64,000 nt of DNA from Promicromonospora thailandica. GTDB taxonomy: Bacteria > Actinomycetota > Actinomycetes > Actinomycetales > Cellulomonadaceae. Under the pieces are notes generated by a model. That model made no database searches and had not been told where the DNA came from. It saw only the letters and a program-made list of their open reading frames with translations. Positions 10,020-19,923 of this stretch are shown here, in pieces (positions within the stretch are counted from its first letter, which is position 1; each line of letters begins with the position of its first letter). The stretch is taken from assembly GCF_024171955.1 (NCBI RefSeq), contig NZ_JAMTCS010000008.1, forward strand, positions 179,446 through 243,445. Direction: 5' to 3'. The translations under genes and the position numbers were made by a program.

Positions 10020-11245
10020 CGCAGCAGCTCCGGGATCGCCGCGACGTAGGAGTCGAGGTTGCGCCGCACCTCGGCCACCGAGTCGCCGCCGAACTTCTCG
10101 ACGGCGGCCTCGGCCAGGGTGAGCGCGACCATCGCCTCGGCGACGACGGCGGCCGGCGGCACCGCGCACACGTCCGAGCGCTGGTGGTGGGCCGTGACGG
10201 GCTCGCCCGTGGCGGTGTCGACGGTCGGCAGCGCGCGCGGCACGGTCGAGATGGGCTTCATCGCGGCGCGGACGCGCACGATCTCCCCGTTCGACATGCC
10301 GCCCTCGATGCCGCCGGCGCGGTTGGTGGTGCGCTGGATGCCCGGCGACCCGTCGGGCGCGGTCCCGCGCACGATCTCGTCGTGGGCGGCGCTGCCGCGG
10401 CGTCGGGCGGTGCGGAAGCCGTCGCCGACCTCGACGCCCTTGATCGCCTGGATGCCCATGAGGGCGGCGGCCAGCCTCGCGTCGAGACGACGGTCGCCCT
10501 GCACGTAGCTGCCGAGGCCCGAGGGCACGCCATAGGCGAGCACCTCGACCACGCCGCCGAGGGTGTCGCCGTCCTTCTTGGCCAGGTCGATCTCCTCGAC
10601 CATGAGCTTCGAGGACGCGGCGTCGAGGCAGCGCACCGGGTCGGCGTCGAGCGCGGCCACGTCGTCCGGGGTGGGCAGGGCCGCGTCGTCGGGCACCTCG
10701 ACCTCGCCGATGGCGACGACGTGCGCGACCAGGCGGACCCCGAGGGCCTGCTCGAGGAACTTCGCGGCGGCGACGCCGAGCGCGACGCGCGCCGCGGTCT
10801 CGCGGGCGGACGCGCGCTCCAGCACCGGACGCGCGTCCTCGAAGCCGTACTTGCGCATGCCGACCAGGTCGGCGTGCCCGGGACGGGGCCGGGTCAGCGG
10901 GCGGTTGCGGGCCACCTCGCGCTCGTCGCCCGTGCCCGCGTCGACCAGGAGCGCCTCGGCGGGCACCGGGTCGGCCGACATCACGTCGGTCCACTTCGGC
11001 CACTCGGTGTTGGCGATCTCGATGGTCAGCGGTCCGCCCTGCGTGAGACCGTGGCGCAGGCCACCGAGCACACGCACCTGGTCCTGCTCGAACTTCATGC
11101 GGGCGCCGCGGCCGTAGCCCAGCCGGCGCCGCGCGAGGGCACCCTGGATGTCCGCCGTGGTCAGCTCGACGCCCGCGGGCAGCCCCTCCATCACCCCGAC
11201 CAGGGCCGGACCGTGCGACTCACCCGATGTCAACCAACGCAGCAT
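10016..11245 (-). CDS. aroC: Chorismate synthase
   Basis: Last shikimate-pathway enzyme: it makes chorismate from EPSP using reduced FMN. The 409-residue protein is full length. Signatures are [21 protein letters not shown] at the N-terminus, [34 protein letters not shown] with the catalytic His, [12 protein letters not shown] and the C-terminal block [22 protein letters not shown] segment ([20 protein letters not shown]). A hairpin lies between this gene and the upstream aroE, so aroC-aroK-aroB may have a promoter of their own. Confidence 0.97.
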   Translation of the reverse strand: MLRWLTSGESHGPALVGVMEGLPAGVELTTADIQGALARRRLGYGRGARMKFEQDQVRVLGGLRHGLTQGGPLTIEIANTEWPKWTDVMSADPVPAEALLVDAGTGDEREVARNRPLTRPRPGHADLVGMRKYGFEDARPVLERASARETAARVALGVAAAKFLEQALGVRLVAHVVAIGEVEVPDDAALPTPDDVAALDADPVRCLDAASSKLMVEEIDLAKKDGDTLGGVVEVLAYGVPSGLGSYVQGDRRLDARLAAALMGIQAIKGVEVGDGFRTARRRGSAAHDEIVRGTAPDGSPGIQRTTNRAGGIEGGMSNGEIVRVRAAMKPISTVPRALPTVDTATGEPVTAHHQRSDVCAVPPAAVVAEAMVALTLAEAAVEKFGGDSVAEVRRNLDSYVAAIPELLR

Positions 11246-11295
11246 GACCGGATTCTTTCACGCGCGCGGCGCACCCGGCGCCCCGGTCCGAGGGG

Positions 11296-11328
11296 CGACA
11301 CGCCGTGGTCCGGCGGCCCGGCGTGTCG
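11296..11328 (-). terminator. Hairpin between aroE and aroC
   Basis: CGACACGCCG (11296-11305) pairs with CGGCGTGTCG (11319-11328), 10-bp arms with a 13-nt loop, starting directly after the aroE stop codon. It is either a terminator or an attenuator for read-through into aroC. There is no T-run. Confidence 0.5.
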
Positions 11329-12189
11329 TCAGGCCGCCGGGACCGCGAGCGCCGCCCGCAGGGCCTCGTCCATGGCCTCCAGCGGTGCCGGGCGGCCCGT
11401 CATGAGGCGCACCTGTTCGGCGGCCTGGTGCAGCAGCATGCGCTCGCCCCCGACGGTGTCCGCGCCCAGGGCGGTCCAGGCCGACTGGAGGGCGGTGGGC
11501 CGGGGGTCGTAGACGACGTCGAGCAGCACCCCGCGAGGGGTCGCCGCCCGGGCGGCGACGAGACCGGCCCAGACGTCGGCCGCGTGCTTCGGCGTGGTGG
11601 AGACGACGGCGTCCGCCCCGGCCAGGGCCGACGCCGTCGCCGTGTCGTCGAACACCTCGAACGACGGGCTCACGCCCGTGCGGGCCACGGCCTCGCGCAG
11701 CGGTCCGATGCGGTCCAGGGAGCGCACGAAGACGCGCGCGGAGGGGCAGCCGAGCTCGGCCAGCGCGGCGAGGGCTGACGCCGCCGTTGCTCCGCCGCCC
11801 AGGACGACGGCGTCGGCCACCCGGCGGGTGCCGAGCCGTTCGCGCAGGGCCGCGACGATGCCGTGCACGTCGGTGTTCGTGCCGGTGGTCGTGATCGTGC
11901 CTGCCGGGCCGCCCACGGGCGTGAACAGCACGGTGTTCACGGCGCCGACGGCGGCGGCCAGCGGCTCCACGTGGTCCACGAGCGGGATGACGGCCTGCTT
12001 CAGCGGCATGGTCAGGCTCAGCCCGGCCCAGTCGCGGCCGATGCCGGCGAGGAAGCCGGGCAGGGTGTCCTCGGTGACGTCGTGCAGCCCGTACCGCCAG
12101 TCGTCGAGGCCGAGGGCCTGGTAGGCGGCGGTGTGCAGCACCGGGGAGAGCGAGTGGGCCACGGGGTGGCCGAGCACGGCGGCGCGCAT
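11329..12189 (-). CDS. aroE: Shikimate dehydrogenase
   Basis: NADPH-dependent reduction of 3-dehydroshikimate to shikimate. The 286-residue protein has the substrate site LGHPVAHSLSPVLHTAAYQA, then SLTMPLKQAVIP with the catalytic Lys, AVGAVNTV and the TNTDVHGIVAAL segment, and a Rossmann loop VLGGGATAASALAAL. The cofactor residue region RSLDR is present, as is the C-terminal LLHQAAEQVRLMTG. ATG at 12187-12189 overlaps the stop of the upstream mltG-like gene (ATGA), so the two are coupled. An in-frame start 24 bp upstream is less likely. Confidence 0.95.
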   Translation of the reverse strand: MRAAVLGHPVAHSLSPVLHTAAYQALGLDDWRYGLHDVTEDTLPGFLAGIGRDWAGLSLTMPLKQAVIPLVDHVEPLAAAVGAVNTVLFTPVGGPAGTITTTGTNTDVHGIVAALRERLGTRRVADAVVLGGGATAASALAALAELGCPSARVFVRSLDRIGPLREAVARTGVSPSFEVFDDTATASALAGADAVVSTTPKHAADVWAGLVAARAATPRGVLLDVVYDPRPTALQSAWTALGADTVGGERMLLHQAAEQVRLMTGRPAPLEAMDEALRAALAVPAA

Positions 12190-13358
12190 CAGTACCCGTT
12201 CTCCGCGGCCCACGCCTGGTACTCCTCGCGGTAGACGAGGAACTCGTCGTAGTTGTTCGTGAACTTGGTCTCCTGGGTGTCCAGGTTGACGGTCACGTAC
12301 CAGTGCCAGTCCCCGGCGGGCGGGTTGAGGACGGCCTCCACGGACGCCCGGCTGGGCGCGCCGATCGCGGTGGGCGGCAGGCCGGCGACGACGCGCGACG
12401 CGTAGGGGAACGACCTGTCCTGGAACTCCTCGGTGGTGATGAGGTGCGACGGCTTCTTGCGGCCGTAGGAGTCGATGGCGTCCAGGCCGAGCGGCTCGCC
12501 CGCCTCGAGCCGGTTCTCGATCACCCGGGCGACCTCGCCGCGGTACTTGTCGGGCGCCTCGCGCTCCACGAGGGACGCCTTGATGATGACGTCGTTCTGC
12601 TGCGCGGGCGGCACGTCCAGCTCCTCGAGCTCCTCGACGGTCAGCGCGACCATCTGCTTGAGCACGTCGGCGGCGGGGACGGTCTCGGGCTTGGCGTCGT
12701 AGGTGCTGGCCGCGAGCCAGCCTTCCAGGTGCCCGCCGGCCTCGGCGGGCAGCCCGAGCGCCTGGGGGTTCCCCAGGGCCGCGGCGACGTCCTGCTCGGG
12801 CCAGCCGACCTCGATCATCGTCTGCCGGATCTGGTCGACGGTGTACCCCTCGACGACGGTCAGGCCCCCGCGGTTCACGTCGTTCTGGGCGAGGGCCGCG
12901 ACGGCGGACTCCGCGCTCATGTGCAGCTTCAGCACGTGGGTGCCGGGCTGGATCGCCGCGGCGTCGGGGTTCGCGTTGAACGCCCGGACGAACGCCTCGG
13001 CGCTGGCCACGACCTCCTTCTCGACGAGCTCCCGCGCGATCGAGTAGCCGTTGGCGCCCTCGGGCACGTCGACCTGCACCGGCTCGCCGCCCGTGCCCTC
13101 GTAGTCGGCGGCGGCCAGCGGCGTGCGGATGCCGAAGAGGTACCCGTCCTCCTTCACCGTCCAGGCCGCCAGGGCGCCGATCACCACGACCACCGCCACG
13201 ACGGCGATGACCAGGGGACGGCGGGAGCGCCTGGAGCGGCGGTCGCGCCGGCTGGCCCGTCCGCCGGGCCGGACGTCGCGGTCACCGCGCCGCCCGCGCT
13301 GGCCGCTGGCGTGCCGCGGAGGCCCCTCATAGCTCACTCCGGGAAGGGCCTCGGTCAC
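12189..13358 (-). CDS. Second MltG-like protein (YceG family), diverged copy
   Basis: 389-residue membrane protein of the endolytic murein transglycosylase family (YceG/MltG). Residues 1-55 are basic and cytosolic, residues about 56-76 a single membrane helix, and the rest extracytoplasmic with LysM-like and catalytic parts. The family Glu segment is kept (IIKASLVEREAPDKYRGEVA, then VIENRL). The following conserved stretch differs: LGLDAIDSYGRKKP stands where the neighbouring copy has the LQ-D-SVAYG pattern, and YASRVVAGLPPTAIGAPS replaces the usual YNTY-GLPPGPIA-PG. The GTG at 13358 was chosen as start; an upstream GTG would add 30 residues. It is translationally coupled to aroE. It may have reduced or changed activity. 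Confidence 0.85.
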   Translation of the reverse strand: MTEALPGVSYEGPPRHASGQRGRRGDRDVRPGGRASRRDRRSRRSRRPLVIAVVAVVVVIGALAAWTVKEDGYLFGIRTPLAAADYEGTGGEPVQVDVPEGANGYSIARELVEKEVVASAEAFVRAFNANPDAAAIQPGTHVLKLHMSAESAVAALAQNDVNRGGLTVVEGYTVDQIRQTMIEVGWPEQDVAAALGNPQALGLPAEAGGHLEGWLAASTYDAKPETVPAADVLKQMVALTVEELEELDVPPAQQNDVIIKASLVEREAPDKYRGEVARVIENRLEAGEPLGLDAIDSYGRKKPSHLITTEEFQDRSFPYASRVVAGLPPTAIGAPSRASVEAVLNPPAGDWHWYVTVNLDTQETKFTNNYDEFLVYREEYQAWAAENGY

Positions 13359-13535
13359 GCTCGCTCCGTCCTCTGCGGTGCCCGGATCACTCGTCGACCC
13401 GGGTCTGGTCACCCACCCGGTCCGCCGCGCGACGCGCACGGCGCGCACGGCCGCCGCATGTCACGATCGCATCACAGCCCGGGTGCCGCGAACGCTACCC
13501 CGTGCGACGCGGTCCCGGCCAACTCCGGGGTCGGC

Positions 13536-13565
13536 GCAGGTCCGCCGGCAGCCCGGCGGACCTGC
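13536..13565 (-). terminator. Hairpin between the two mltG genes
   Basis: GCAGGTCCGCCGG (13536-13548) pairs perfectly with 13553-13565 around a 4-nt loop, 4 bp after the stop of the upstream mltG. The 13-bp GC stem likely ends or attenuates transcription, so mltG2-aroE would form a separate unit. The 177 bp beyond it up to 13358 then hold its promoter. Confidence 0.6.
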
Positions 13566-13569
13566 GACG

Positions 13570-14703
13570 TCACTGGTTGGCCTTCTCCCACTCCCGGAGC
13601 TCGGCCACGTACTGCTGGTGCTCGTCGTAGCTCTCGGCGAACTTGGTCTCACCCGTCTTCAGGTTGACCGTCACCCAGAACTTCCAGCTGCCCGTCGCCG
13701 GGTTCAGCACGGCGTCGACGGCCACCACGCCCGGGCTCGCGATCGGCCCCGGCGGCAGGCCGGTGTGCTCGTAGGTGTTGTACCGGTTCTTGCCGTTCGC
13801 CAGGTCCGCCGTGGTGAGCTCCGTACCGGGCTTGCCGGCGCCGTAGGCCACGGAGGCGTCGATCTGCAGCGCCATGTCGTCCTGGAGGCGGTTCTCGATG
13901 GCCCGGGCGATCTTCGGCTTGTCCTCGGGGTGCAGACCCTCCCGCTCCACGAGCGAGGCCTTGGTCAGCACCTTCTGCCAGTCGCGCGGCGGCACGCTCT
14001 TCTCGCGCAGCATGCGTTCGGTGCGGTCGATCATCTGGGTCAGCAGGCCCTCGGCCGTCGCGTCCGGCTTGGCCATGTACGTGTCGGGGTACAGCCAGCC
14101 CTCGGCGTTGCCCTTGGCCTGCTTCGGCAGGCCGATCGCCGCCGGGTCGTCCAGCGCCGCCTCGAAGTCCTCCGCGGGCAGACCGGTGACCTGCACGGCG
14201 CGGTCCACGACCTGCTGCACGGTGTAGCCCTCGGGGATGGTCACCTGCAGGTCGACGAGCTGGTTCTTGACCAGCAGGGCCACGGCGTCCTTCGCCGACA
14301 TCTCCTCGAGCATGGTGCGGGTGCCGGGCCGGATCAGCACCGAGTCCGGGTTGGCCTCGAACGCGTCCGAGAAGGCCGACACGCTCGCGACCACACCGGC
14401 CTCGTAGAGCTCCTGGCCCATGACGCGGCCCGTGGCGCCCTGCGGGATCTCGACCTCGACCTGGTCACCACCCGGTCCGGGGAAGTCCTTGGACTCCAGC
14501 GGGCTGGTCAGGCCCATGAGGGAGTCGAGGTTGGTCCACACCGCGTAGCCGGCCCCGCCCACGAGCACGAGGGCCACGAAGAGCACCGCGAGGGAGCGGC
14601 CACGCCGCTTCTTGCGGCGCCGCTGCGCCCTGCGGGCGGATCGCGGTTCAGGGAACGCGGGGTCTGCCTGGCTCGGCGGGGGCGCCGTGAAGAGGTCCGT
14701 CAC
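13570..14703 (-). CDS. mltG: Endolytic murein transglycosylase MltG
   Basis: Membrane-bound lytic transglycosylase thought to cut nascent glycan strands and set their length. The 377-residue protein has an Arg/Lys-rich cytosolic start, one membrane helix (SLAVLFVALVLVGGAGYAVW), a LysM-like region with IPEGYTVQQVVDRA and the catalytic domain. The family-defining VLTKASLVEREG segment carries the presumed catalytic Glu, and LQIDASVAYG, YNTYEHTGLPPGPIASPG and AVLNPATGSWKFWVTV follow. The GTG at 14703 is the start. It lies directly downstream of ruvX and alaS, the usual actinobacterial order. Confidence 0.94.
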   Translation of the reverse strand: MTDLFTAPPPSQADPAFPEPRSARRAQRRRKKRRGRSLAVLFVALVLVGGAGYAVWTNLDSLMGLTSPLESKDFPGPGGDQVEVEIPQGATGRVMGQELYEAGVVASVSAFSDAFEANPDSVLIRPGTRTMLEEMSAKDAVALLVKNQLVDLQVTIPEGYTVQQVVDRAVQVTGLPAEDFEAALDDPAAIGLPKQAKGNAEGWLYPDTYMAKPDATAEGLLTQMIDRTERMLREKSVPPRDWQKVLTKASLVEREGLHPEDKPKIARAIENRLQDDMALQIDASVAYGAGKPGTELTTADLANGKNRYNTYEHTGLPPGPIASPGVVAVDAVLNPATGSWKFWVTVNLKTGETKFAESYDEHQQYVAELREWEKANQ

Positions 14704-14740
14704 CTCGGGCTCACTGTCCTTCGTCGGGGGGCTGCTGGGG

Positions 14741-15310
14741 TCACTCGTGCGTGTCGTGCACGGTCCGCGCCTCGACGACCTCGCCGGCGCGCTCCCCCTT
14801 CGCCCGCTCCGCGTCGAGTGCAGATTGCAGAATGATAACGGCTGCGGCCTGATCGATCACGGACCTGTGCTGCTTTGTTTTCCGGCCCGCCGTGCGGAGC
14901 GCCTGGTGGGCCGAGACCGTGGTCATGCGCTCGTCCACGAGGCGCACCTGGGCCCCTTCCCCGGCCGCCTCCAGTGCTGCGACCAGGCGTCCCGCGAACG
15001 CCCGCGCGTCGGCCGTCGCGGCACCCTCCTTGCCGGACAGGTGCCGCGGCAGCCCCACGTAGACGACGACGGCGAACCGGTCGGCCGCCTCCGCCACGAT
15101 CCGCGCGACGTCGGCGGTGGTGCCCTCGGCGCTGCGGGGCGCCTGGCCCCGCCCGCCACCACCCGCGAGAACCCGCGGCACGGTCTCCACCGGGGTGGCG
15201 ACCAGACCGTCGGGGTCGCTGGCGGCCAGCCCGATGCGGGCCATGCCGACGTCGACCCCGAGCCGGGCTCCCCGCGGGAGCCCGGGCTCGGTGCCTTCCT
15301 GCTCGTTCAC
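14741..15310 (-). CDS. ruvX: Holliday junction resolvase-like protein RuvX/YqgF
   Basis: YqgF-family nuclease-fold protein, linked to 16S rRNA 5'-end processing and Holliday-junction resolution. The 189-residue protein shows the RNase H-like motifs LGVDVGMARIGLAASD (catalytic Asp), VVVYVGLPRHLSGKEGAAT and VDERMTTVSAHQALR, ending with the HRSVIDQAAAVIILQSAL helix. The protein is a little longer than usual because of an acidic N-terminus and a Gly-rich insert (about residues 50-62). The GTG at 15310 lies 2 bp from the alaS stop, so the two are co-transcribed. Confidence 0.92.
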   Translation of the reverse strand: MNEQEGTEPGLPRGARLGVDVGMARIGLAASDPDGLVATPVETVPRVLAGGGGRGQAPRSAEGTTADVARIVAEAADRFAVVVYVGLPRHLSGKEGAATADARAFAGRLVAALEAAGEGAQVRLVDERMTTVSAHQALRTAGRKTKQHRSVIDQAAAVIILQSALDAERAKGERAGEVVEARTVHDTHE

Positions 15311-15312
15311 GC

Positions 15313-18006
15313 TCAGGCGCCGACGGCGGCCAGGCGCACGTTCTCGGCGATGCCGGCCAGGGCCTCGCCGAGCTTCGCCGGGTCGGTGCCGCCGCCCTGG
15401 GCCATGTCGGGCTTGCCGCCGCCACCGCCACCGAGCGTCTGGGCGGCCGTGCGCACCAGGTCCCCGGCCTTGTAGCCGGCCGTGCGGGCGGCCGCGTTGG
15501 TCACGACCACCACGACGGGACGACCGCCGGAGACACCGCCCGCGGCGGCGACGACGGGCTCGGCCTCGCCGAGCCGGCCGCGCACGTCCAGCACGAGGGC
15601 GCGCAGGTCGTCGGCCTGCGCCTCACCGGCGTCGTAGGTGACGACCCGGACGTCGCCGACGCGCGGGGCCTCGGCGGCGAGCTTGCCCGCGGCGGCCAGG
15701 AGCTGGCCCTGGCGCAGCGCGGCGAGCTCCTTCTCGGCCTCCTTGAGGCGCGTCACGAGCGAGCCGACCCGCTCGTGCAGGTCCTCGGGGCGCGTGTTGA
15801 GCAGGCCGGTGAGCTGGCCCACCAGGGCGTGCTCCTTGGCCTGGAACCCGTACGCGCCGTCGCCCACCAGGGCGTCGACGCGGCGCACGCCGGAACCGAT
15901 GGACGACTCGCCGAGCAGCGTGACCCGGCCGAGCTGACCGGTCTGCTTGACGTGCGTGCCGGCGCACAGCTCGCGCGACCAGTCGCCGCCGATCGAGACC
16001 ACGCGCACGACGTCGCCGTACTTCTCGCCGAACAGCGCCATGGCGCCCGCGGCACGGGCCTCACCGATCGGCATCAGCTGGTCGGTGACCTCCAGGTTGT
16101 CGGCGAGGCGCTCGTTGACGCGCTCCTCGATCTCCGACAGCGCGGACGTCGACACGGCCGACGGCGAACGGAAGTCGAACCGGATGCGGCTCGGGGCGTT
16201 CTCCGAGCCGGCCTGCGTACGGTCCGGGCCCACCAGCTCGTGCAGGGCCTTGTGGATCATGTGCGTGGCCGAGTGGGCACGGCTGATGGCCTTGCGGCGG
16301 GCCGTGTCGATCTGGGCCGTGCCGGGGTCGCCCAGCGCGGCGGTGCCCTCGACCAGGCGGCCGCGGTGCACGTTCAGGCCCTTGATGGGTCGCTGCACGT
16401 CGTCGACCTCGATGGTGGCGCCGCCGTCGAGCACGATCGTGCCGTGGTCGGCGAGCTGGCCGCCGGCCTCGGCGTAGAACGGCGTGCGGTCCAGGACCAC
16501 CTCGATCTCGGCCGGGGCGGTGACGGCCGGGGCCGGCACGCCGCCGCTGAGCAGACCCACCACCCGCACGGTGGCGTCGGTCTGGGTGTAGCCGAGGAAC
16601 TCCACGGGAGCGGTGAGCTCCTTCTCCAGAGCCTCGTACGCGGCGACGTCGGCGCCGCCGGTGCGCTTGGCGAGGGCGTCGGCCCGGGCGCGCGTGCGCT
16701 GCTCCTGCATGAGGGAGCGGAAGGCCTGCTCGTCCACCCGCACACCCTGCTCGGCGGCCATCTCGAGCGTCAGGTCGATCGGGAACCCGTAGGTGTCGTG
16801 CAGTTGGAAGGCGGCCTCGCCGGGCAGCACCAGGTTGTCGCCGCCCTGCTTCTTCAGGCCGGCCACGGCGCTGTCGAGGATCGTCGTGCCCGAGGCGAGC
16901 GTGCGCCGGAAGGCCTCCTCCTCGGCGTAGGCGACGGCGGAGATCTGCTCGAAGTTCTGGTCGAGCTCGGGGTAGGACGGGGCCATGGCGTCCTTCGACA
17001 CCGGCAGGAGCGACGGCAGGGCGACGCCGTCCACGCCGAGCAGGCGCATGGCGCGGACGGACCGGCGCAGCAGGCGGCGCAGCACGTAGCCGCGGCCCTC
17101 GTTGGAGGGACGCACGCCGTCACCGATGATCATCAGGGCGGACCGGACGTGGTCGGCCACGACGCGCATGCGCACGTCGTCGTCGTGGTTCTCGCCGTAC
17201 TTCTTGCCGGACAGGCGCTCGGCGGCCTCGATGACGGGGAAGACCTCGTCGATCTCGTACATGTTGTCCTTGCCCTGCAGCAGGAAGGCAACACGCTCCA
17301 GGCCCATGCCCGTGTCGATGTTCTTCTTGGCGAGCTCGCCGACGATCCGGAAGTCCTCCTTGGACTTCACGTCGTCGATGGCGTACTGCATGAACACGAG
17401 GTTCCAGATCTCGACGAACCGGTCGCCGCCCTCGTCGACCAGCGGGCCGCCGTCGGGACCGTAGGCGGCCCCGCGGTCGTAGAAGATCTCCGAGCACGGG
17501 CCGGCCGGTCCGGGCTGGCCCGTCGACCAGTAGTTGTCCTTCTTGCCGAGGCCCTGGATGCGCTCGTCGGGCAGGCCGACGATGTCCTTCCAGAGCTGCC
17601 GGGCCTCGTCGTCCTCGTGGTAGACGGTGACCCACAGCTTGTCCGGGTCGATGCCCAGCTTGCCGTCCTCCAGCGAGCCCGTGAGGAAGTCCCAGGCCAT
17701 GCGGATCGCGTCGGCCTTGAAGTAGTCGCCGAACGAGAAGTTGCCGTTCATCTGGAAGAACGTGCCGTGCCGCGTCGTCTTGCCGACGTCGTCGATGTCG
17801 AGCGTGCGCACACACTTCTGCACGCTCGTGGCACGCGACCACGGCGGGGTCTGCTGGGCCGTCATGTAGGGGATGAACGGCACCATGCCCGCGATGGTGA
17901 ACAGCGTCGACGGGTCCGGGGAGATCAACGACGCCGACGGCACCACCGCGTGACCCTGAGCTTCGAAGTAGTCGAGCCAACGCTTGCGGATCTCGGCGGT
18001 GCGCAT
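15313..18006 (-). CDS. alaS: Alanyl-tRNA synthetase
   Basis: Charges tRNA-Ala with alanine. The 897-residue protein has the class II catalytic domain at the N-terminus (start [51 protein letters not shown]). A tRNA-recognition region is followed by the editing domain with [16 protein letters not shown] and CAGTHV zinc ligands, then the C-Ala domain with the Gly-rich motif near residue 860. The ATG at 18006 was chosen because it begins the conserved sequence; 26 residues upstream are unlike the family. It heads the alaS-ruvX-mltG transcription unit. Confidence 0.98.
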   Translation of the reverse strand: MRTAEIRKRWLDYFEAQGHAVVPSASLISPDPSTLFTIAGMVPFIPYMTAQQTPPWSRATSVQKCVRTLDIDDVGKTTRHGTFFQMNGNFSFGDYFKADAIRMAWDFLTGSLEDGKLGIDPDKLWVTVYHEDDEARQLWKDIVGLPDERIQGLGKKDNYWSTGQPGPAGPCSEIFYDRGAAYGPDGGPLVDEGGDRFVEIWNLVFMQYAIDDVKSKEDFRIVGELAKKNIDTGMGLERVAFLLQGKDNMYEIDEVFPVIEAAERLSGKKYGENHDDDVRMRVVADHVRSALMIIGDGVRPSNEGRGYVLRRLLRRSVRAMRLLGVDGVALPSLLPVSKDAMAPSYPELDQNFEQISAVAYAEEEAFRRTLASGTTILDSAVAGLKKQGGDNLVLPGEAAFQLHDTYGFPIDLTLEMAAEQGVRVDEQAFRSLMQEQRTRARADALAKRTGGADVAAYEALEKELTAPVEFLGYTQTDATVRVVGLLSGGVPAPAVTAPAEIEVVLDRTPFYAEAGGQLADHGTIVLDGGATIEVDDVQRPIKGLNVHRGRLVEGTAALGDPGTAQIDTARRKAISRAHSATHMIHKALHELVGPDRTQAGSENAPSRIRFDFRSPSAVSTSALSEIEERVNERLADNLEVTDQLMPIGEARAAGAMALFGEKYGDVVRVVSIGGDWSRELCAGTHVKQTGQLGRVTLLGESSIGSGVRRVDALVGDGAYGFQAKEHALVGQLTGLLNTRPEDLHERVGSLVTRLKEAEKELAALRQGQLLAAAGKLAAEAPRVGDVRVVTYDAGEAQADDLRALVLDVRGRLGEAEPVVAAAGGVSGGRPVVVVVTNAAARTAGYKAGDLVRTAAQTLGGGGGGKPDMAQGGGTDPAKLGEALAGIAENVRLAAVGA

Positions 18007-18209
18007 GAGGTCAGTGATCCTTCTTCTCGGTCGTGCGAAAGATGGGTGGCGCAAGGGGCGCACCCCACAGGGTGCACAGAGCACAACACGCGAGGGCCAC
18101 CCGTTGTGCCCGCGTGCGTGCCCATTCTGCCGCCGCGAGGGCCGTGGACGGAAACTGAAACGGGAGCCTGTGGACGACGGCGCTCTGCTACCGGCGTGGC
18201 TACCGGCCG

Positions 18210-18464
18210 CTACCGGCCCTGGCCCGGCAGCTCGCCGCGCAGCGACGCCATCAGCTCGGCCTCGCGCTCGGCCCGCGCCTCGGCGAACTCCGCCCGGAAG
18301 GTGCGGGCCGCGGTGTTCAGGCGGGCCCCGGCGTCGTCGACCGCGGCCGCGGCGCGCTCGCTGACGGCCGCGGGCGTGTAGCGCTCGATCACCTGGCGCC
18401 CCTTGCGGACGACGACCACCGTGACGGCGACGCCGACACCCACCCAGAACAGCCGCCGGATCAC
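18210..18464 (-). CDS. Small membrane protein beside alaS (hypothetical)
   Basis: 84-residue protein with a single N-terminal membrane helix ([17 protein letters not shown]), a basic patch and a charged helical tail rich in Ala, Arg and Glu. Small proteins of this type commonly sit between the DUF948 gene and alaS in actinobacteria. The GTG start at 18464 overlaps the TGA of the DUF948 gene, so it is translationally coupled to it. The frame is open further upstream only because it shadows that gene. Function is unknown. Confidence 0.7.
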   Translation of the reverse strand: MIRRLFWVGVGVAVTVVVVRKGRQVIERYTPAAVSERAAAAVDDAGARLNTAARTFRAEFAEARAEREAELMASLRGELPGQGR

Positions 18465-18865
18465 GCCCCCGCCTCCGTCGTGCTCGGGTCGGTGTGCCGG
18501 CCCGCGCGGCCCCGCGCGGTGCCGAACGCCTGCCGCACGCCGTAGGAGAACGCGGCGACCTTGACCAGCGGCTTGCCCAGCGTGGCCGCGTACAGGCCGG
18601 TCAGCGCCGACACGTTCTCGCTCACGTTCGCCGCGGAGGTGGTGATGGTGTCGACCTTGACGAGCTGGGTGTTCGCCGACGCCACGGTGCTCGCGGCCTC
18701 GTCGAGGATCGGCACCGAGTGCTCCGTGACGTCGCGGACGCTCAGCCGCGCCTCGTCCAGCAGCCTGCCCAGCTTCCACAGCGGGACGGCGAGGAAGCCC
18801 ACGAGGAGCACGAACGCGATCGCCGCGATCAGTCCCGCCACGTCTCCGAGGTCGCCGAGGGTCAT
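18461..18865 (-). CDS. DUF948 domain-containing membrane protein
   Basis: 134-residue protein of the DUF948 family. Residues 7-29 form a membrane helix ([21 protein letters not shown]). A long amphipathic helix follows ([20 protein letters not shown], then [20 protein letters not shown]) that is typical of the family. The ATG at 18865 is preceded by GGAG; upstream residues look non-coding. It is conserved next to alaS in many actinobacteria and is sometimes called a general stress-like protein, but its role is not established. It overlaps the next gene by 4 bp. Confidence 0.85.
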   Translation of the reverse strand: MTLGDLGDVAGLIAAIAFVLLVGFLAVPLWKLGRLLDEARLSVRDVTEHSVPILDEAASTVASANTQLVKVDTITTSAANVSENVSALTGLYAATLGKPLVKVAAFSYGVRQAFGTARGRAGRHTDPSTTEAGA

Positions 18866-19081
18866 GCGCAAGCTCCTGCCTGGAAGGTTCGTCACCGGCG
18901 CCGTCCGGCCGCCGTGCGGGTCGTTCGTCACCCTATCCCGGTGACCGCCGCCCGCGCCCACCACGCCCGGCGCGCCGCCCGCAGCCTACGTCCGCCGCCC
19001 GGCGAACGTAGGGATCGTCGGCGCACACCCCCGCCGTGCGGCGATCATTCCTACGTTCGAGCGCCACCGGCACAGGGACAG
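18866..19081. other. Intergenic region between DUF948 gene and rpsD terminator
   Basis: No gene is seen. It should contain the promoter for the DUF948-alaS cluster. The segment has a run of TACGTTCGA/TACGTCCG-like words near 18985-19060 (CTACGTCCG, GAACGTAGGGATCG, CTACGTTCGA). These form weak inverted symmetry and may be regulator or promoter elements; I could not assign them. Confidence 0.4.
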
Positions 19082-19122
19082 CAGACGGCCCCGTCCGCGC
19101 CGGGCGCGGAGGGGGCCGTCTG
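19082..19122 (-). terminator. Rho-independent-like terminator of rpsD
   Basis: CAGACGGCCCC at 19082 pairs with the GGGGCCGTCTG ending at 19122, extended internally by CGCGCC/GCGCGG-type pairs to form a long hairpin. It begins 13 bp after the rpsD stop on the transcribed strand. Confidence 0.75.
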
Positions 19123-19135
19123 GACAGCCGTCAGA

Positions 19136-19762
19136 TCAGCGAGCGTAGTACTCGACGACCATCTGCACGTCGCAGGTCACGGGGACCTCGGCGCGCTTCG
19201 GCTGGCGGGTCAGCGTGGCCGACAGCTTCTCCAGCTGCACGTCCAGGTAGCCCGGGAGGGCCGGCAGCACGTCGCGGTGCGCGCCCGCGGCGGCGACCTG
19301 GAACGGCACCGTGGTCTGGCTCTTCGGCTTGACCTGGATGGTCTGGCCGGGCTTCACGCGGAACGACGGGCGGTCCACGATCTTGCCGTCCACCAGGATG
19401 TGACGGTGGGTCACGTGCTGGCGGGCCTGGAGGATGGTGCGGCCGAAGCCGGCGCGCAGCACCAGCGAGTCGAGACGCGTCTCCAGGTCCTCGACCATGA
19501 CCTCACCGGTCAGGCCGGCCTGCTTGCGGGCGTTCTCGTACACCTTGAGGAGCTGCTTCTCGCGGAGCATGTACTGCGCGCGCAGACGCTGCTTCTCCCG
19601 CAGACGCACCGCGTAGTCCGACTCGGTGCGGCGACGGGCGCGGCCGTGCTCACCGGGCGGGTACGGGCGCTTCTCGAAGTGCTTGACAGCCTTGGGCGTG
19701 AGCGCGAGGCCCAGCTTGCGGCTCAGTCGCACCTGGCGGCGCGAACGGGTCACAGAGGTCAC
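19136..19762 (-). CDS. rpsD: 30S ribosomal protein S4
   Basis: Primary rRNA-binding protein of the small subunit and a nucleator of 30S assembly. The 208-residue protein begins [23 protein letters not shown] and carries the S4 domain ([40 protein letters not shown]). This copy lacks the zinc-binding Cys residues that some S4 proteins have near the N-terminus, as is common in many actinobacteria. The GTG at 19762 gives the conserved start. The gene stands alone with its own terminator, not in the alpha operon, as often in this phylum. Confidence 0.97.
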   Translation of the reverse strand: MTSVTRSRRQVRLSRKLGLALTPKAVKHFEKRPYPPGEHGRARRRTESDYAVRLREKQRLRAQYMLREKQLLKVYENARKQAGLTGEVMVEDLETRLDSLVLRAGFGRTILQARQHVTHRHILVDGKIVDRPSFRVKPGQTIQVKPKSQTTVPFQVAAAGAHRDVLPALPGYLDVQLEKLSATLTRQPKRAEVPVTCDVQMVVEYYAR

Positions 19763-19923
19763 TGTGTCTTCCTGTCCTGTCGTGCGAAAAGAGGTCACAC
19801 CCGGGCACGCGTGTCCCCCGAGGGGAACGGCACCGGGTGCGGGACCAGCCGTTGGACCGGGGTGCGGAGCACCACGTTCACGGGGCCGAGGTCCCAGGGG
19901 CTGCCATGGGCAACCTGAGCATC

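Noticed and set aside
18007..18209. T-box or other riboswitch before alaS
   Set aside because: No T-box consensus, specifier loop or antiterminator could be found, and actinobacterial alaS rarely uses one.
14875..18381. A 1168-codon open frame on the plus strand opposite alaS
   Set aside because: It is a high-GC shadow of alaS; the product is Arg/His/Gly-rich with no domain, and alaS is full length and certain.
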